A DNA stretch of 64,000 bases from Membranipora membranacea. Its lineage: Eukaryota > Bryozoa > Gymnolaemata > Cheilostomatida > Membraniporidae. Of this stretch, positions 11,901 through 23,009 are shown piece after piece (position 1 is the first letter of the stretch; each line of letters opens with the position of its first letter). The position numbers and the translations under genes are program-made. The notes beneath the pieces were generated by a model. It searched no databases. It was given only the letters and a program-made list of their open reading frames with translations, and was not told where the DNA came from. The stretch is taken from contig OU612066.1 of assembly GCA_914767715.1 (NCBI GenBank), forward strand, positions 20,312,283 to 20,376,282, in the 5' to 3' direction.

Positions 11901-14026
11901 AGGCACTACGTCAGCCTCTCCTGGGGCCTCCTTTAGCTCCCCTCTTTCTATTATGTCTCATACGCCAACCAAAGCACATGGGTCTATGGAGATATTACAC
12001 TACTACTTCTTTGTGTTATGTGAACATTGAAATCTGTAACAATATAATCACACCTGATAATGCTCTTTAATTTGTTCTATGAACCACCTAAGCTCATTTT
12101 CAAAGTAATGAAGACTTGTGGCAGGATTAATGTGATTTTCTAATGAAATCAATGCAGTCTTTTTGAATGCATTACAAATAAGTTTGAGAATGACAAATGC
12201 CAATCGCCAAGTCATTCTAATGCTGGAAATTATTCTCAGATTGATATATAAAGGATATCCGTCAACCACATCCTGATCAACCCCCATAAACCCTAGAATC
12301 CTGATCAACCCCCACAAACAGTTAATCGCTCATCGATCATCTTATCACAGAGTAAGGATATATCCTTACTCTGTGATCTTATGTATGGTTACCAGATAAA
12401 ATCAGTGTGCCTTTGAGATATAAGTATGTTCTATCTGAGAAATGATGTAATGAACAACGTTGACCGAGATAACAATTACTGGATAGTGTTTCTGTGATAT
12501 CAATTCAATTTTGCACAGCTGAAGGTATAAGTGTGAGATTCAAGTGAGCTGATGTGAAGCCAAGGGCATTCAAATCACATCTTGCACCGCTGCAACTTTG
12601 CACAGTACATGAAATGAGTGTGATTTATTTTACAGACAGAGTTACGATGTAGAAATCTCAGTAGACATTCCCGGCTCTACCTCCAAATCTACCAACATAC
12701 TCGATCTAAAGAACCCATACTTCAGATACGGCGGTCAGGTGGTGGCACCCCCTCCACAGGGCAGCACGACTTCACCCACTGAGCAGTACTACCAAACCAA
12801 CGGCTATCAGACGAGTACTGTGAACCTGAAGATGGGTAATCAGTCACAGGAGCAGCAGGTACAGAACCTGGCTAACTTTACGACTGTCAGCATCAGCGGA
12901 GGTAAGTTGAGCTGGAATGATTAGTTCATTATTTGTCGAAGCAGCACCGATCTACTAGATCAAGTTTGATATGATTTGACTGCATTTTGGTTGTCTCCCC
13001 ATTCTACTGGTAAGCTGGCTTGAGCGGGAGAAATCCTAATGAAGGCGTGTTGTATCAAACCATCTATTGATATAACTTGTTATTACATGTAAATGTAATT
13101 TTATCGTTGACTAGACAAAATATAGATTAATGATGTCTATTCTTTGTCCGTAAATGAACAAAAACACTTTGTAAACTAAATCAGGGAATATTGTAGCTCA
13201 AAGACCAAATGAAACAAAATCCCAAAATATAACCCAAGGCAGGTTGGTTCTTTTCTATCACAGATGCTTGACGCTGTTAACCTTTTGTTTTATTTCGATG
13301 TTCATTATATTTATGATTCAATTTGAGTATTATTTACGCATAGATTAGAGATTGCTTAGTCTTTCATTGCACTTATACTTTGGCGCAATAGGGTGGAGCT
13401 AAAATGAGAGTTAGTGTTTGTAAAGGGTTGCCCCTTCTTGTCTAACTATAATGCATGAAGGGACAACTCTTGCGCTAATAAATTAGGGGACCAATATGAA
13501 GCGCTGTTTTAACCAGCCACCCTTTCAATTTATTGCGAAGAGGAAAATCTAAAATTGTTATCTTTTGTTCTTATTTTAAATAATGCTGTTGGATTATTGC
13601 AGGCCCACCGCCGATAAATCCGGGAAGCATTCCCAGCGTAGGCATGAATTCTCATAGTGTAGCTAATAGAACATCCATTGGAGGAGGCTTGGCTCCTACA
13701 AACTTTGCACAGGTATGCACATTTTTTTTCATGTTTTATTAGCGGCTTACCTACAAAATTTAAATGATTTTAATATTGATATTACCAAGTGCTTCCTACA
13801 TTTTTTTGTGTCTTGGGTTCTTTGTTCTCTGTTACCATTGTTGCTATTAGGATGTTGACTTCAAAGTAAGAAACCTGTGTTAACCTGTGGCTGTAATTTA
13901 ACAATTTTTCTGTTGTAGCCCGCGGTAGCGGCATCTAACTTTGGCCTGAGTAGTAACCAATATATGATCGGGGATTATGCTGCTGCCAATCTATCTACCA
14001 ATGGTAACAACTCAAACAGGCATTGA
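5937..14026 (+). CDS. CARM1: Histone-arginine N-methyltransferase CARM1 (PRMT4)
   Basis: Type I protein arginine methyltransferase that asymmetrically dimethylates histone H3 and coactivator/RNA-binding proteins in the nucleus. Exons: 5937-6141, 6805-6933, 7352-7455, 7817-8032, 8830-9007, 9897-10069, 10826-11001, 11484-11621, 12636-12901, 13603-13712, 13919-14026. All phases join, giving 1,803 nt and 600 residues (human 608). The N-terminal part resembles the CARM1 PH-like domain. The catalytic core has [23 protein letters not shown] motif [10 protein letters not shown] (183-191), E209, the double-E loop [15 protein letters not shown] (E252, E261) and the THW loop [10 protein letters not shown] (408-410). 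The C-terminus is Ser/Asn/Gln-rich like the CARM1 activation tail. The exact start is unsure: ATG 5937 follows an in-frame stop but also sits by an acceptor-like tatcag, and ATG 6006 is another option. All catalytic residues look intact. Confidence 0.95.
8719..8786 (+). repeat. Tandem repeat, 19-bp unit, about 3.6 copies
   Basis: The unit CCCAAAGAAAAACAGTAGA is repeated with few changes. It lies in CARM1 intron 4 and ends about 45 bases before the exon 5 acceptor, so it abuts the branch-point/polypyrimidine region. Confidence 0.85.
11793..11871. mobile_element. Small foldback element, family B (copy 1)
   Basis: Inverted arms ACTTGTCACGCTGCTAGTTT and AAATGTAGCCGCATGACAAAG surround a short centre (TTTTGGGGACACC). 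A related hairpin with the same arms and a TTTGGGTCCCC-like centre lies at 58640-58707. It sits in CARM1 intron 8. Confidence 0.55.
12344..12377. repeat. Perfect 34-bp palindrome
   Basis: ATCACAGAGTAAGGATA is followed directly by its exact reverse complement with no spacer. It lies in CARM1 intron 8 and could form a cruciform or RNA hairpin. Probably a replication/repair relic or a tiny foldback element. Confidence 0.9.
12956..13068. mobile_element. Foldback MITE, family A (degenerate copy 2)
   Basis: Begins TA-GATCAAGTTTGATATG and has the family layout (TGCATTTTGGTTGTCTCCCC, then a partial complement) before ending near GTATCAAACC. It is diverged, especially in the right arm. It lies in CARM1 intron 9. 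Confidence 0.45.
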
Positions 14027-14626
14027 AAGGAAAGTTATAACGCTAAAGCACTGCCTTGAACTCTACACGATCTGGTGTGTCTTGCTCACTCACTTACTAA
14101 AACTTGTGCTAACCGCCAGGCATAGTCAAGCTACTCTAATTATCTCCATTGCTAGGCAACTTCTGTTCACATTGATGACGTAACACAGTTTTTTAGTGTT
14201 TTCCATGTCAAGGTCAATTTATGGTTATATGATATTGATTTCGTAATGGCATGATATTTTAGTCTCTTGTCAAGCATTTGAGCGCTCATTTCGGCTTAAG
14301 ATGGCCAGCCTGTGGTCTTGTTGTGCAGCGCCCATTGTCTGTCTGTCTCACCCATTGATTGGGGTTCCAGTTTCCCTTTAGAGAATTGTAGCTTGCGAAG
14401 AAAGAAATCGGTTATTGTTTTATTTTTACATAATATAGTGGAGAGGTATTTTGAGCCATGCGATGTAGGGAACCCGTCACCGAGGGTGGTATAAAATGGT
14501 TTTACATTTTTCTGTCTTGACATAAGAAATACAAAATATTGTGATGGTTCAGACTTCCATTATGCACTATCACTGGAATGTTTTTGTTTTTTTTGCTTAT
14601 AAATGTTAGGTTTCCATATCGAAAAT

Positions 14627-14632
14627 AATAAA
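14627..14632 (+). terminator. poly(A) signal AATAAA, CARM1
   Basis: AATAAA about 600 bases past the CARM1 stop codon, a reasonable 3' UTR length. No stronger signal lies closer to the stop. Confidence 0.4.
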
Positions 14633-14685
14633 TCATGTACGGTATAAGAAAAATTTGAGCTTTTTTCCCTCTTTTAAGTATCCTT

Positions 14686-14782
14686 CAAATCAAGTTTGAT
14701 CCAAATTGTCCTGCATTAGGAGTTGCTTGAGCCCAAGGCGCCGCTGACAGCTTGCCAGCAGAATGGGAGACACTCTATATGC
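14686..14782. mobile_element. Foldback MITE, family A (degenerate copy 3)
   Basis: Contains AATCAAGTTTGATCCAAATT and TGCATTAGGAGTTGC, matching the left arm of the family. The right arm is eroded. Located just downstream of CARM1. Confidence 0.4.
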
Positions 14783-15447
14783 GATGAGGAATGCTGTTGA
14801 CTAGCATGCTGGTGCTCTCTATAGTCAGATGTAAGCGAATTCATGTGAATCTTGTCAGAAAGAAAACAAGATTACCAATTCGCACGGAGTTCAATACTAA
14901 TAAGGCTATTCTACTGGATGGCAATCAAAGAAAATTGTTTTTGTTTACGAGAAAACAGCTCCTGTTTGCAGGTTTTCAAGATGCCTCTGCTCTAAATTCT
15001 GTCGATATACAGGTACTTATGGAAGTTGCATACACCTGCAGATGTACTAATCTTGTGTTGAAAAATTAGTGATTAGTAGGTAGGTATAGCACCGGATCTA
15101 CATGTTTTATAATATATGTATCAATAATAAATATATATATAAATGTGTACAAATGTACACATATTATGATCACATTTGAAGGTGCATATAGCATATTCCA
15201 CACAACTATTAACTGCTCTCAGGGACACGGTCAATATTTTTCCTTATTTTTGCTGTACAGGATGGCAGAGTAAAATAAAAATTGATTTCAAAAAACTTTA
15301 TAAACAAATATAAAATATTTTGTAATATGCTGGATAACAAAGCTTTGTTAATTTGGTTTCTTTGTGAGGATAGCAATAGTTACAGATTGCAATGTTTATA
15401 TTGAAGGATCAACCAATTATGCCAGTTTGAGATTTCAACAATAACAG

Positions 15448-15830
15448 GAGTAGGAGGTAGCTCAGCTTCTTAGAGCACCTGCCAAAACCCGCAAGTGTTG
15501 GAGGTTCTGAGTTTGAGTCTCGCTGCAGACTACTGACCACTGGGCACTGTGCCCTTGATGTCCTCCGACCTACTAACAAACTGACAGCAACTTGGAACTT
15601 GAACATGGCACCAGTATTTCTCAGTCTTTGGACAGAGACGAAAACTTGCAAGTCTTCAGTTGGCTTTCTCTAAATTTATCTTATTGTTTGGCTCTGTAGT
15701 GAGTCTTTTGATTATACACTGTTCAAAAATTGAGGCCTTTTTGTGTTTTAATATCCGTTTTGTGGAAGCATCATACTTCCATTTTTTGCAACACCTCTTT
15801 GTTAGTAATAGAAATAAATCAATCAATCAA
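15448..15830 (+). mobile_element. tRNA-derived SINE
   Basis: The 5' part carries a polymerase III A box-like TAGCTCAGCTTCTTAGAG and a B box-like GGTTCTGAGTTTGAGTC about 35 bases further on, inside GAGTAGGAGG..., as in a decayed tRNA head. An unrelated body follows, and a tail of AATCAATCAATCAAT-like repeats marks the probable 3' end. A relative with the same GAGTAGGAGGTGG..CAGC..GGTTAGAGC head lies on the minus strand ending at about 47890. Not a functional tRNA gene, because no full cloverleaf forms. Confidence 0.6.
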
Positions 15831-16208
15831 TGTTCTGCTCGCATAAAAAAAAAGTGAAAATAACCAAATCAACAAACCATTGGGTTGATAGCAATGATTT
15901 TTTTATAACTTTGATCGTGAGTTATAGTCCTCCTGATGTGTCACATGTCTCATTCACTTTTAGGGAAAGCGGAATATTTTGTAACTATTGTGCTGGCTTT
16001 TTAACTCTTTTTTATAAGTATATGGACATGTGGAATGAAGTCTACAATAAGCAAAAAAAATACATAATTGTGCGATGGTACCTCGAATAAAAAATGACAT
16101 GTTAGCAAAACGAACTTTAATCACCCTTTATTTATGTCACTGAAGCTAGTTTGACTACCCAAAGCATTCTGAAGGAAGATCTTGACACAGATAGTCCGAA
16201 TTTATAAA

Positions 16209-17874
16209 ATGTTAACCTCATCAAAACTTAACAATCTTTTGTTACTACAGTTGATTCAGATTTTCGGTAGGATTTTAATCTTTATCATTGGTGTGTATTC
16301 TTCGTCTACAAATTCATATAGGATTTATCATCTCTCTTTTTTGCAAGATGTTCTTCATACATGTTTTTGGAAGAAAAAAATGTAGTCAAAAATATGAACT
16401 TCCAAAAGATCAAAGCAATCTATAGTCTAGCAACTAGTTCTGCTGTAGTTCTGCAATATTTTTACACTGAAAGAAGTATGGGTAAAAATTATGAGCAGCG
16501 CTGTTAGAAATTGTCCTCCTGCCTATCTATGAGCAATGTAGACATTCAGTCACACTAGACCAAATTATTTTGATGGACTCGTATGGTATCTATTAACATT
16601 GCACATATTTCACACAGCATGTGCAACTGGAGAGGTATGTCCAAAGCTTATCCTGAGAAGAGAAAGACAGGCATTGAATCAGAGAATGCGTTACACGGAA
16701 GATTGGAATTGGGTTACAGTCAATAAAATCACCAAAGAATTTGAACTATCGACATATTCAAAAGATCTAGGTCAGGTGAAAGTTCTTATTCTCATGTAAT
16801 AACCTTGATTCACTACCATTAGAGGCAACCTAAGACCAATGCATGTAATATTCAGGCAGTCACTTATGATAAAGTTGTGTCAGATTTGTATGGTAAAAAA
16901 ATCAATGCTCTTAAACTTGATTAAAGACTACCCAGATAATATGAGTAGTAGTTTTCATTAACAAACAGTTGTTCATTACAGGGTCCTGGTATGTGCGTGC
17001 TCAGTATGATGTATATGAGATTGAGGGTCGGAGCGATCGACAGTTCTATATATTGCACATATATGATAAATATGAACATAAAAATGGAGTTAGATTTTCC
17101 CGCGGAACAATAACTGTTTCTCCAGATGGTGGTAAACTTGTTACCATGGTGAGTGTAGTTTGAGGATGTCACATGATGACACATTCTTATCAAAATGTTT
17201 GAACTCTGTTTTCCTTCGGTAAAACCAACCTATCACATGCTAGCTATATTGTACTCCTATTGGTCCTAGGTTGTTTAAGTCATATAGTTTGAAGTAAATA
17301 CAAAAATTTCTCCAACTGAACAACTTATAACTAGATATTCATTTCATTTCAGCCTACACCAGAAAAAGTTGCTCAAAGTGTGACAATGTGCGATAACAAT
17401 GTATTTGAGTATGTAGATGAAGGCTGCGTTTACTTGTGGAGCTATTTCCAATATTGCGACTTCGTTCTCTTCAAACATTTCAGTGAGTTGCGTTGAGTTT
17501 GCACGCTTTGATGTGTGCCAGCTGTAGCTGCATTGCATGATCAGCCACTACGGTCAACTTGAACCTTCATCTGTAACAATGATCATTATTATTGGAAATT
17601 AAGTTTAATTTAATCCATTCTTGATGGATACCATACCATTACAGCACTTTCTGACTTCTGCCACTTTATATTCACAGATCAAACATGGTTTCTCCATTTT
17701 CGTTGTACAGGTACTGGTAAGACGAGTATTGTTTGCAACGTGCCAACCAGGAATAGCTTAAGTATAAGGCTAACTCCAACAAGCAGTTGTCCTGAACGCC
17801 AAGCAAGGTTCCTATTTAATTCTGGAGGTGGCCCATGTGATAATTGTCCGGAAGCGTCCGAGATGATCTGGTGA
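16209..17874 (+). CDS. Unrecognised secreted protein, 5 exons
   Basis: I do not recognise this protein. Exons: 16209-16266, 16618-16770, 16982-17148, 17353-17482, 17711-17874. Phases join throughout, giving 672 nt and 223 residues with a stop at 17872-17874. The first exon encodes MLTSSKLNNLLLLQLIQIF, a plausible signal peptide with cleavage near ACA-TG. The mature part holds about nine cysteines, mostly in the C-terminal half (CDNN, GCVY, YCD, VCN, SCP, CDNC), and is rich in Tyr and Trp (WNWVTV, GSWYVRAQYDVYE, YLWSYFQYCDF). No membrane segment follows, so secretion is likely. Exons 2-5 have good acceptors and donors. The signal-peptide exon is inferred from its fit and phase and is less sure. 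The gene lies between CARM1 and the repeat-rich region. Confidence 0.65.
16846..16935 (+). repeat. Fragment related to the foldback element at 23592-24438
   Basis: CAGGCAGTCACTTATGATAA, then GTTGTGTCAGATTTGTATGG and a nearby GACTACCCAGA match the arm sequences of the 23.6-24.4 kb element. It lies in the intron between exons 2 and 3 of the secreted-protein gene. Confidence 0.5.
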
Positions 17875-19247
17875 AGCTGCAGTTTGAGATGCCATTGTAT
17901 AATAACTTATTATTAATTGTGCTATATTAATAATTATTATTATTATTACAATTATTTTAATTAGTTATTATCATTACTTATAACTATTGATAATACAAAT
18001 TTTTGATTATTTATAACTAGCTAGTTATCAATAATGAAGGACATCTTATTAGGCTTAAGTGATGCGTTATTTCGGTTTTTTTATGAATTGAGTACTCATC
18101 GCAATTTGTAATTCCAAAGCATCTTATTGCACCAAGCATCCACAGGAATACTGGAGCAAAGTGTCTCAGAGGATAATTAAGATAAGTGACTTCCAAACCA
18201 CAAAATCGTAACCATTTAGGCAAAACCACGACCAAAACAAACATGTTTCAATCCATGATACAAGCGCGGATCAAGGATTGAGACTCCAGCTTTATGAAAG
18301 GCGTGAGAAGAGACCAGTTAAAAGAATCCCTTTTTTCTCACAATAATTGACAAGAAATTCTTATTATAAATACACCTGACTGCTTTGTTTTTTTTTTATT
18401 TATGCATGGTCTTTTTTGTCATTGACTTTTATCGGCAATAACAAAGTAAATAATATATACATGGGCGTATCGAGTTTTTTTTTATTCAAAACCAGATCCG
18501 CTCGAGGCGCGAAAAAAATTTTGGGTCTGGGGTTGGCAAGTAAAAATCTGGGGTAGAAAAGATCTTGGGTTGAGCTCATTGATCTGGGGTTGAATTCCAA
18601 CTTTTTGAAAAAAAGAAGAGATGTCTCCTCTCTTTCCCCACCCCACAGATTCCCACAACCAGTATGATAAGGAGGCCTCTGCCCTCGAGGCAGTCAAGGG
18701 CCAACTAGTAATGTGTACTGACAAGTACCAAGGAGTAACATGCAATAGAAAGTGAGTTTTAGCTTATTTTAGCCCGTTATACTTTTCAACCCCAGATTTT
18801 CTCTCCCAACTCCAGATCTATTCAGCCCTCGAAAATCTGGATTTGTAAATTCAACCCCCGATAGGCCTGGGGGTCGGGGGTACTCCCTACGCCCCTGAAC
18901 ATATATATATATATGACTTACTTGACTTATGTTGCAGAACTCCTAATGGAATATTGCGCCAGAACCGCCTTCTCCTTTCCCTTCCATCTTTCTCGATCTC
19001 TCGCCATCTCGCCAGCCTCCGCCCACCACTTGATGTTATGTACCTTCATCTGTTTGAGCGCCGTTCTTCTCTAAGTCTGATTGGGTCGCCCTCTCCTTCG
19101 GGTGCCCTCAGGGCAGTGGGGGCCCATCCATATATATATAAATTCCCTTTGATACCAACTTGGATTAAGTATGATAAGAGCTCACTTTGGCGATTTATTT
19201 CTGCATCCTCATCCCTTCATGCTAATTTTTGTACTATTTGTTTCATC
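17875..19247. other. Intergenic, no gene seen
   Basis: AT-rich spacer. 18480-18860 has several phrases built on 'ctggggttg'/'ccccagat' in opposite orientations, which looks like decayed repeat DNA, followed by a short (AT)n run at 18900-18914. No splice-bounded coding stretch could be supported. Confidence 0.4.
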
Positions 19248-19590
19248 ACTGCAATGTAGTCGAAAAAATTCAGAACAAGCTACAAAGCATAATTATCTAC
19301 ACTCAGATTAAAAAATCAGCGTTTTTTTACCTGTTTCATACCAACGACTTTTCTTGTTTTCCTCGTTCAAATCGGTTGATTATTAACATTATTACCACCT
19401 GTGGTAAAGTGTTCGTATTTTAGTTCCTCTAGGAGTGTATCTTTAGCTGATAATGGCACATTGATAAGTTATCTTATGTCTTATGCCTTATGCAACAAGC
19501 TGAATCCCCAGTACAGAGTGGATCAGTACACTGCAGTTTTTGCCTGATTGCTGGTTGGATTGTATTCCATGTAAAGAACTCATATTTGTA
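19248..19590 (+). repeat. Left arm of a long-range inverted repeat (family D)
   Basis: About 340 bp that reappears, diverged, on the opposite strand at 26464-26788. Shared landmarks include ACCTGTTTCATACCAACGAC against the reverse complement of the 26.7-kb copy, TTACCACAGGTGGTATTAAT-like text, TGCCTGATTG..GGTTGGATTGTAT, and CCCAGTACAGAGTGG against CCCAGTACGGGGTGG. An interspersed repeat of unknown class. Confidence 0.7.
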
Positions 19591-20135
19591 TTCATTATCT
19601 GAGGGGTAACAAAGTCCTAAAATTTCGTGAAAATGTCAAAAGAAATTTCTTGCCTAGGATTGTGCTTGAGGGTGAATGCAAAGGACCGATAAAAAAATCA
19701 TTCATGCCATACAGAGGAAGGATAGTGTCAGATAGTGGTGTCAAACTTGCAACGGTAGGAGCAAGAGTTCTCAAGTAAATATCTTGATTGAGGTGATTGG
19801 TAATGATGATTTTTTTTCATAGTTCACAAGAAGATTTTTTATCGGAGGGGGTTGAAGAAAAGAAGGCTGTTTTTAGGCTGTTTCTATTCAGTTTTCAGCT
19901 TGTGAATGACAAATTTCATTAAATCTGACACATTCCTTTGCTCAGCTTACAATGGCTGTTGGTCACAAGAAACATTTGTTTGATGTAAGGGCTATCTAGT
20001 ATTGTGTGTACCTAGTCTTACTCATCTCACACAGCAATGTTAGCCACTAAATAAAATAAAAGATATCTGCAAAATCCATTGACTGACTGCATGAATAAAT
20101 GCCTAGACTGTGGCCCATATGTCCTTGCAACACAC

Positions 20136-20254
20136 TAGATAAAGTTTGATCCATTTTTCCCGCATTGGAATTCCCCCCCCCCCCCTCTACTGAGATGCCG
20201 AAGATGGAGGGGGGCAATCACAATGCGGGGAAAAAATGGATCAAACTTGATCTA
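20136..20254. mobile_element. Foldback MITE, family A (copy 4)
   Basis: The best-preserved copy with copy 1: TA-GATAAAGTTTGATCC at the left, GGATCAAACTTGATC-TA at the right, and matched inner arms (CCGCATTGGAATTCCCCCC against its complement). A run of 14 C's lies in the left arm. Confidence 0.75.
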
Positions 20255-21599
20255 GTAGCACATGAACAAAATCAAGAGGTTTGCATGAACCGTTCTTGGG
20301 TAAATCTGAAGTAAGCAAGGCTATGTCTGCAGTATGCTAATTTGTGTCTGCCATACTGATTATTGTTCTCTGTGATATTTTCCTCATAAATACGTATTTG
20401 AATTCCACATCTCATATATACCTAGCCCTGCACATTTCCTTCAGTTGTGCCACTGAGTTATTTTTCAGACCGGTGGTCTCGTGCGGGCCGTCCATGTGTC
20501 TATCTCTATTGCATGCAAATGGGTTTATACTACCAACTTACTGATCCTAAAACATCTTGAGCATTATAACCCCTCTAACTCGATTAACCCCCCACACTAT
20601 GGTTTGAGATTTCAAGACTCTCCTGCTGTAATCAGGGTCTTTTTCACGTACTTCACTGTGATCTAGTTGTGAGATGTGGAATTCCGGCTGCTATATTCTG
20701 TTCCTAAAAACTGCATCTGAAATTCTGCCAATTTTCTTTGGACATTCAGCTGTCACTGACTACTGCACTACCAATCACTGTACAGATGAGCTGTAAATCA
20801 CTATAAAGGAGCATCAACGCCCGATGGTGATATAACTAAAGACAAAGACAAAGTATGAAGCCATTGCTCCATGGTTAACTTTTATAAACAGAGCAAACGA
20901 GCTTGAAGACTTAGTTTGAGGCTGCTATGGTCCAACACCTCTATTTATTTCCCCATTGCTTTACACGCAAACTATGTTGACTTGTCACCTCAATAGGCCT
21001 GCTTCAGGTTCTTTCAATTCTTTAACCAGACCACTCAAAATGATGGTATGCTCCTGCTCTTCCATATAGGTGACTATGGGTCGAAAACTGATTGTCAGAA
21101 GTTTTTAGTGGCCCCATATATAAGGTAATTGCATTTTTCACACATTTCCGGTCTAATTTACATTAGCCCACCCGTATGCATTGATCGTCCTAAAATGATT
21201 TTGCAAAAAAAATTCAAACTTTATAAATCAATAAATTAATTTCCATTGCAAATACACCTGAAATTATTAACAGGGTTCAATATCACTGATAGCTGGGCTT
21301 TTGAATTGGCTACAGCCGCATTTGTCATCAGACATACTAATCAATTTAATTGAGGATGGGTGCAACAAGATGACCTTGACCGAATTACAGGTGTATTACC
21401 TATTTTGTATCTTATTCTCCATATATTTTATTCTATCATGTGAGGGATTTCCAGCTTTAGAATCCAAATATAATCTCAAACTTACAGGGTGATCACCTTC
21501 AATTGGCATTGGGAATCAGCGGAAGCACACCAAGTGGGACTTCACAGCTGTCTTACTTATTATTCGTTATTACACTTATAATCACACAGATTCATCCTA

Positions 21600-21667
21600 A
21601 GGTGGGACTCGAACTTGGGTCTTCCATACCTGCAGGCAACGACGCTACCATCGGGCCACTAGGTCCA
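21600..21667 (-). repeat. tRNA-like SINE head (minus)
   Basis: On the minus strand, TGGCCCGATGGTAGCG is an A box-like sequence and AGTTCGAGTCCCACC a B box-like one, spaced about as in a tRNA. The acceptor stem does not pair, so this reads as a SINE head rather than a tRNA gene. Confidence 0.45.
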
Positions 21668-21686
21668 GCTCTGTGAGCCTGTAGAC

Positions 21687-21757
21687 AATATAGCTCAGAA
21701 TTAGCGGCATTGCCTGCATGACCATTTGGACCTGGGTTCGAGACCCTCTACATCACT
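21687..21757 (+). repeat. tRNA-like SINE head (plus)
   Basis: TAGCTCAGAATTAGCGGC and GGGTTCGAGACCC form A- and B-box-like elements. It lies head to head with the minus copy about 20 bases away. No convincing full cloverleaf. Confidence 0.45.
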
Positions 21758-21790
21758 GATCATCATCCCATATTACTATATCAAAATAAG

Positions 21791-21852
21791 CATTGCCCGA
21801 GAAGTTTAAGGGTACATGACATGTCATGTACCCTTAAACTTCTCGGGCAATG
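21791..21852. repeat. Perfect 62-bp palindrome
   Basis: CATTGCCCGAGAAGTTTAAG... continues for 31 bases and is then followed, with no spacer, by its exact reverse complement ending ...CTTCTCGGGCAATG. No mismatch is seen. Non-coding. Either a very young foldback element or a recent inverted duplication. Confidence 0.95.
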
Positions 21853-22328
21853 GCTGTCAAAAGGTATTAGGAATCAGCTGGGTGTGATCCTATGACGGCA
21901 ATTTGTAAAACTTGTGTGATCTGTTAACCTTCTAATCTAAGTTTGCTCTAACATACAGGGCGCTTGGGTTGCGTCAATGATGGCAAGGAATAAATTATAT
22001 CATTTCACAATGTTTATACCTTTCAGGCTCACAGCTTGTAAAAATATGGCTTTATGCTTCAAACTCTGCTGCATGACAACAAGGTATTTGATCTTTCAAT
22101 AGAGCAGGACTTAAAACCTATCGGGCTAGTTTCAAGATTTTCCCAAATCTTGCAAAGCTTCCTTGATACGACTTGAATACTTTGATTATACCCAATTATT
22201 GATGGTTCATGCAGAGGCGAATTTTTCCAATGGACTACGTTGCTTATGAGCTGCTACTGCTACCTAAATAGCTTAGTTCTTTTACCTCACTAATCCTACT
22301 TTAAAAAGATCAATTATATATACACTTT

Positions 22329-22410
22329 TATTGGCAATCAACGTCATCTCATTCGAAATGTTTTGCACTCAGTGCCAGAAAAAAGTTTTAAAAGACAAAA
22401 AGAAAAAACG
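22329..22410 (+). repeat. Interspersed repeat fragment (LINE-end type)
   Basis: TTTATTGGCAATCAACG..AAATGTTTT..AGTGCCAG..AAAAG resembles 23352-23430, and its 'agtgcca..acaga..aaa' part also recurs at 45735-45775 and 52590-52640. The shared text probably marks the end of a LINE family. Confidence 0.4.
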
Positions 22411-22654
22411 AAACAGAAACGAACTTATATCATCAATGATGTTGGTCAAGTCAATAATATATGGTTGAATAGTAATGTTTTGTATGAAATGAACTTCTCT
22501 CTAGATCTCAAATGTAATGGTAAAGAATTGTATGTAGCAGAAACTTTGTATCTAAGATTGTCAGTATGAAATAAAAGTAAATGTTTATCACGAAAATTGA
22601 ACCTGGTAGTGTTTTTAAATCTTCTATAAATAAATGGAGGTGTCAGAAAATTGT

Positions 22655-23009
22655 TTATCTTATGCGCGAAAAAGGAAATGAAATAACAAACAAGCTTAGG
22701 AAGAGGTAGGAGTTGTAGTGATTGTGTAATGATCGGTTAGAATGAGATAATATGGAATGTAATGCACACTGGCGATGATGCGTAAAGCTCGTTTTTGCAC
22801 TAAAATAATCTATTGAGGGCATTATTTCAGGACAAGTTGCCAATGGTATGGATCCCATAAATAAGGTGACAATAGATAAACTGAAAGTAAAATGTGCGGG
22901 CACTTGCTATGTCCAAGAAGTATCTCAAATTTTGTAGCAGGTAAACATTCCGTTGTACCTTTTTATATACATATTCTAGGTGATCTTGCCACAAAAGCGA
23001 GTCATTCAA
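22655..23009 (-). pseudogene. LINE reverse transcriptase remnant, C-terminal part
   Basis: The minus-strand translation LLWQDHLEYVYKKVQRNVYL followed by LYQ/YFQFIYCHLIYGIHTIGN resembles the 'W..H...I..K..R..G.L...R..L......Y....P.L.YG...WGN' segment after the polymerase domain of non-LTR retrotransposons. Stops and frame changes break it further on. Inactive. Confidence 0.6.

Noticed and set aside
12048-12317. 89-codon minus-strand open frame in CARM1 intron 8
   Set aside because: No splice sites, no recognisable motif, and part of it is a short 'gatcaaccccca' duplication. Treated as chance.
14791-15069. 92-codon plus-strand open frame after CARM1
   Set aside because: It reads somewhat like protein, and a CAG|gtactt donor occurs, but no neighbouring exon or family match was found and it overlaps the CARM1 3' region and a MITE edge.
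15448-15520. Possible tRNA gene
   Set aside because: A- and B-box-like text is present, but the acceptor and T stems do not pair and a SINE body and tail follow. Same judgement for 21600-21757 and 23930-23975.
21301-21489. Possible short exon (LSSDILINLIEDGCNKM...TELQ) at 21310-21390
   Set aside because: It has acceptor- and donor-like ends, but no partner exon or match was found in a repeat-rich region.
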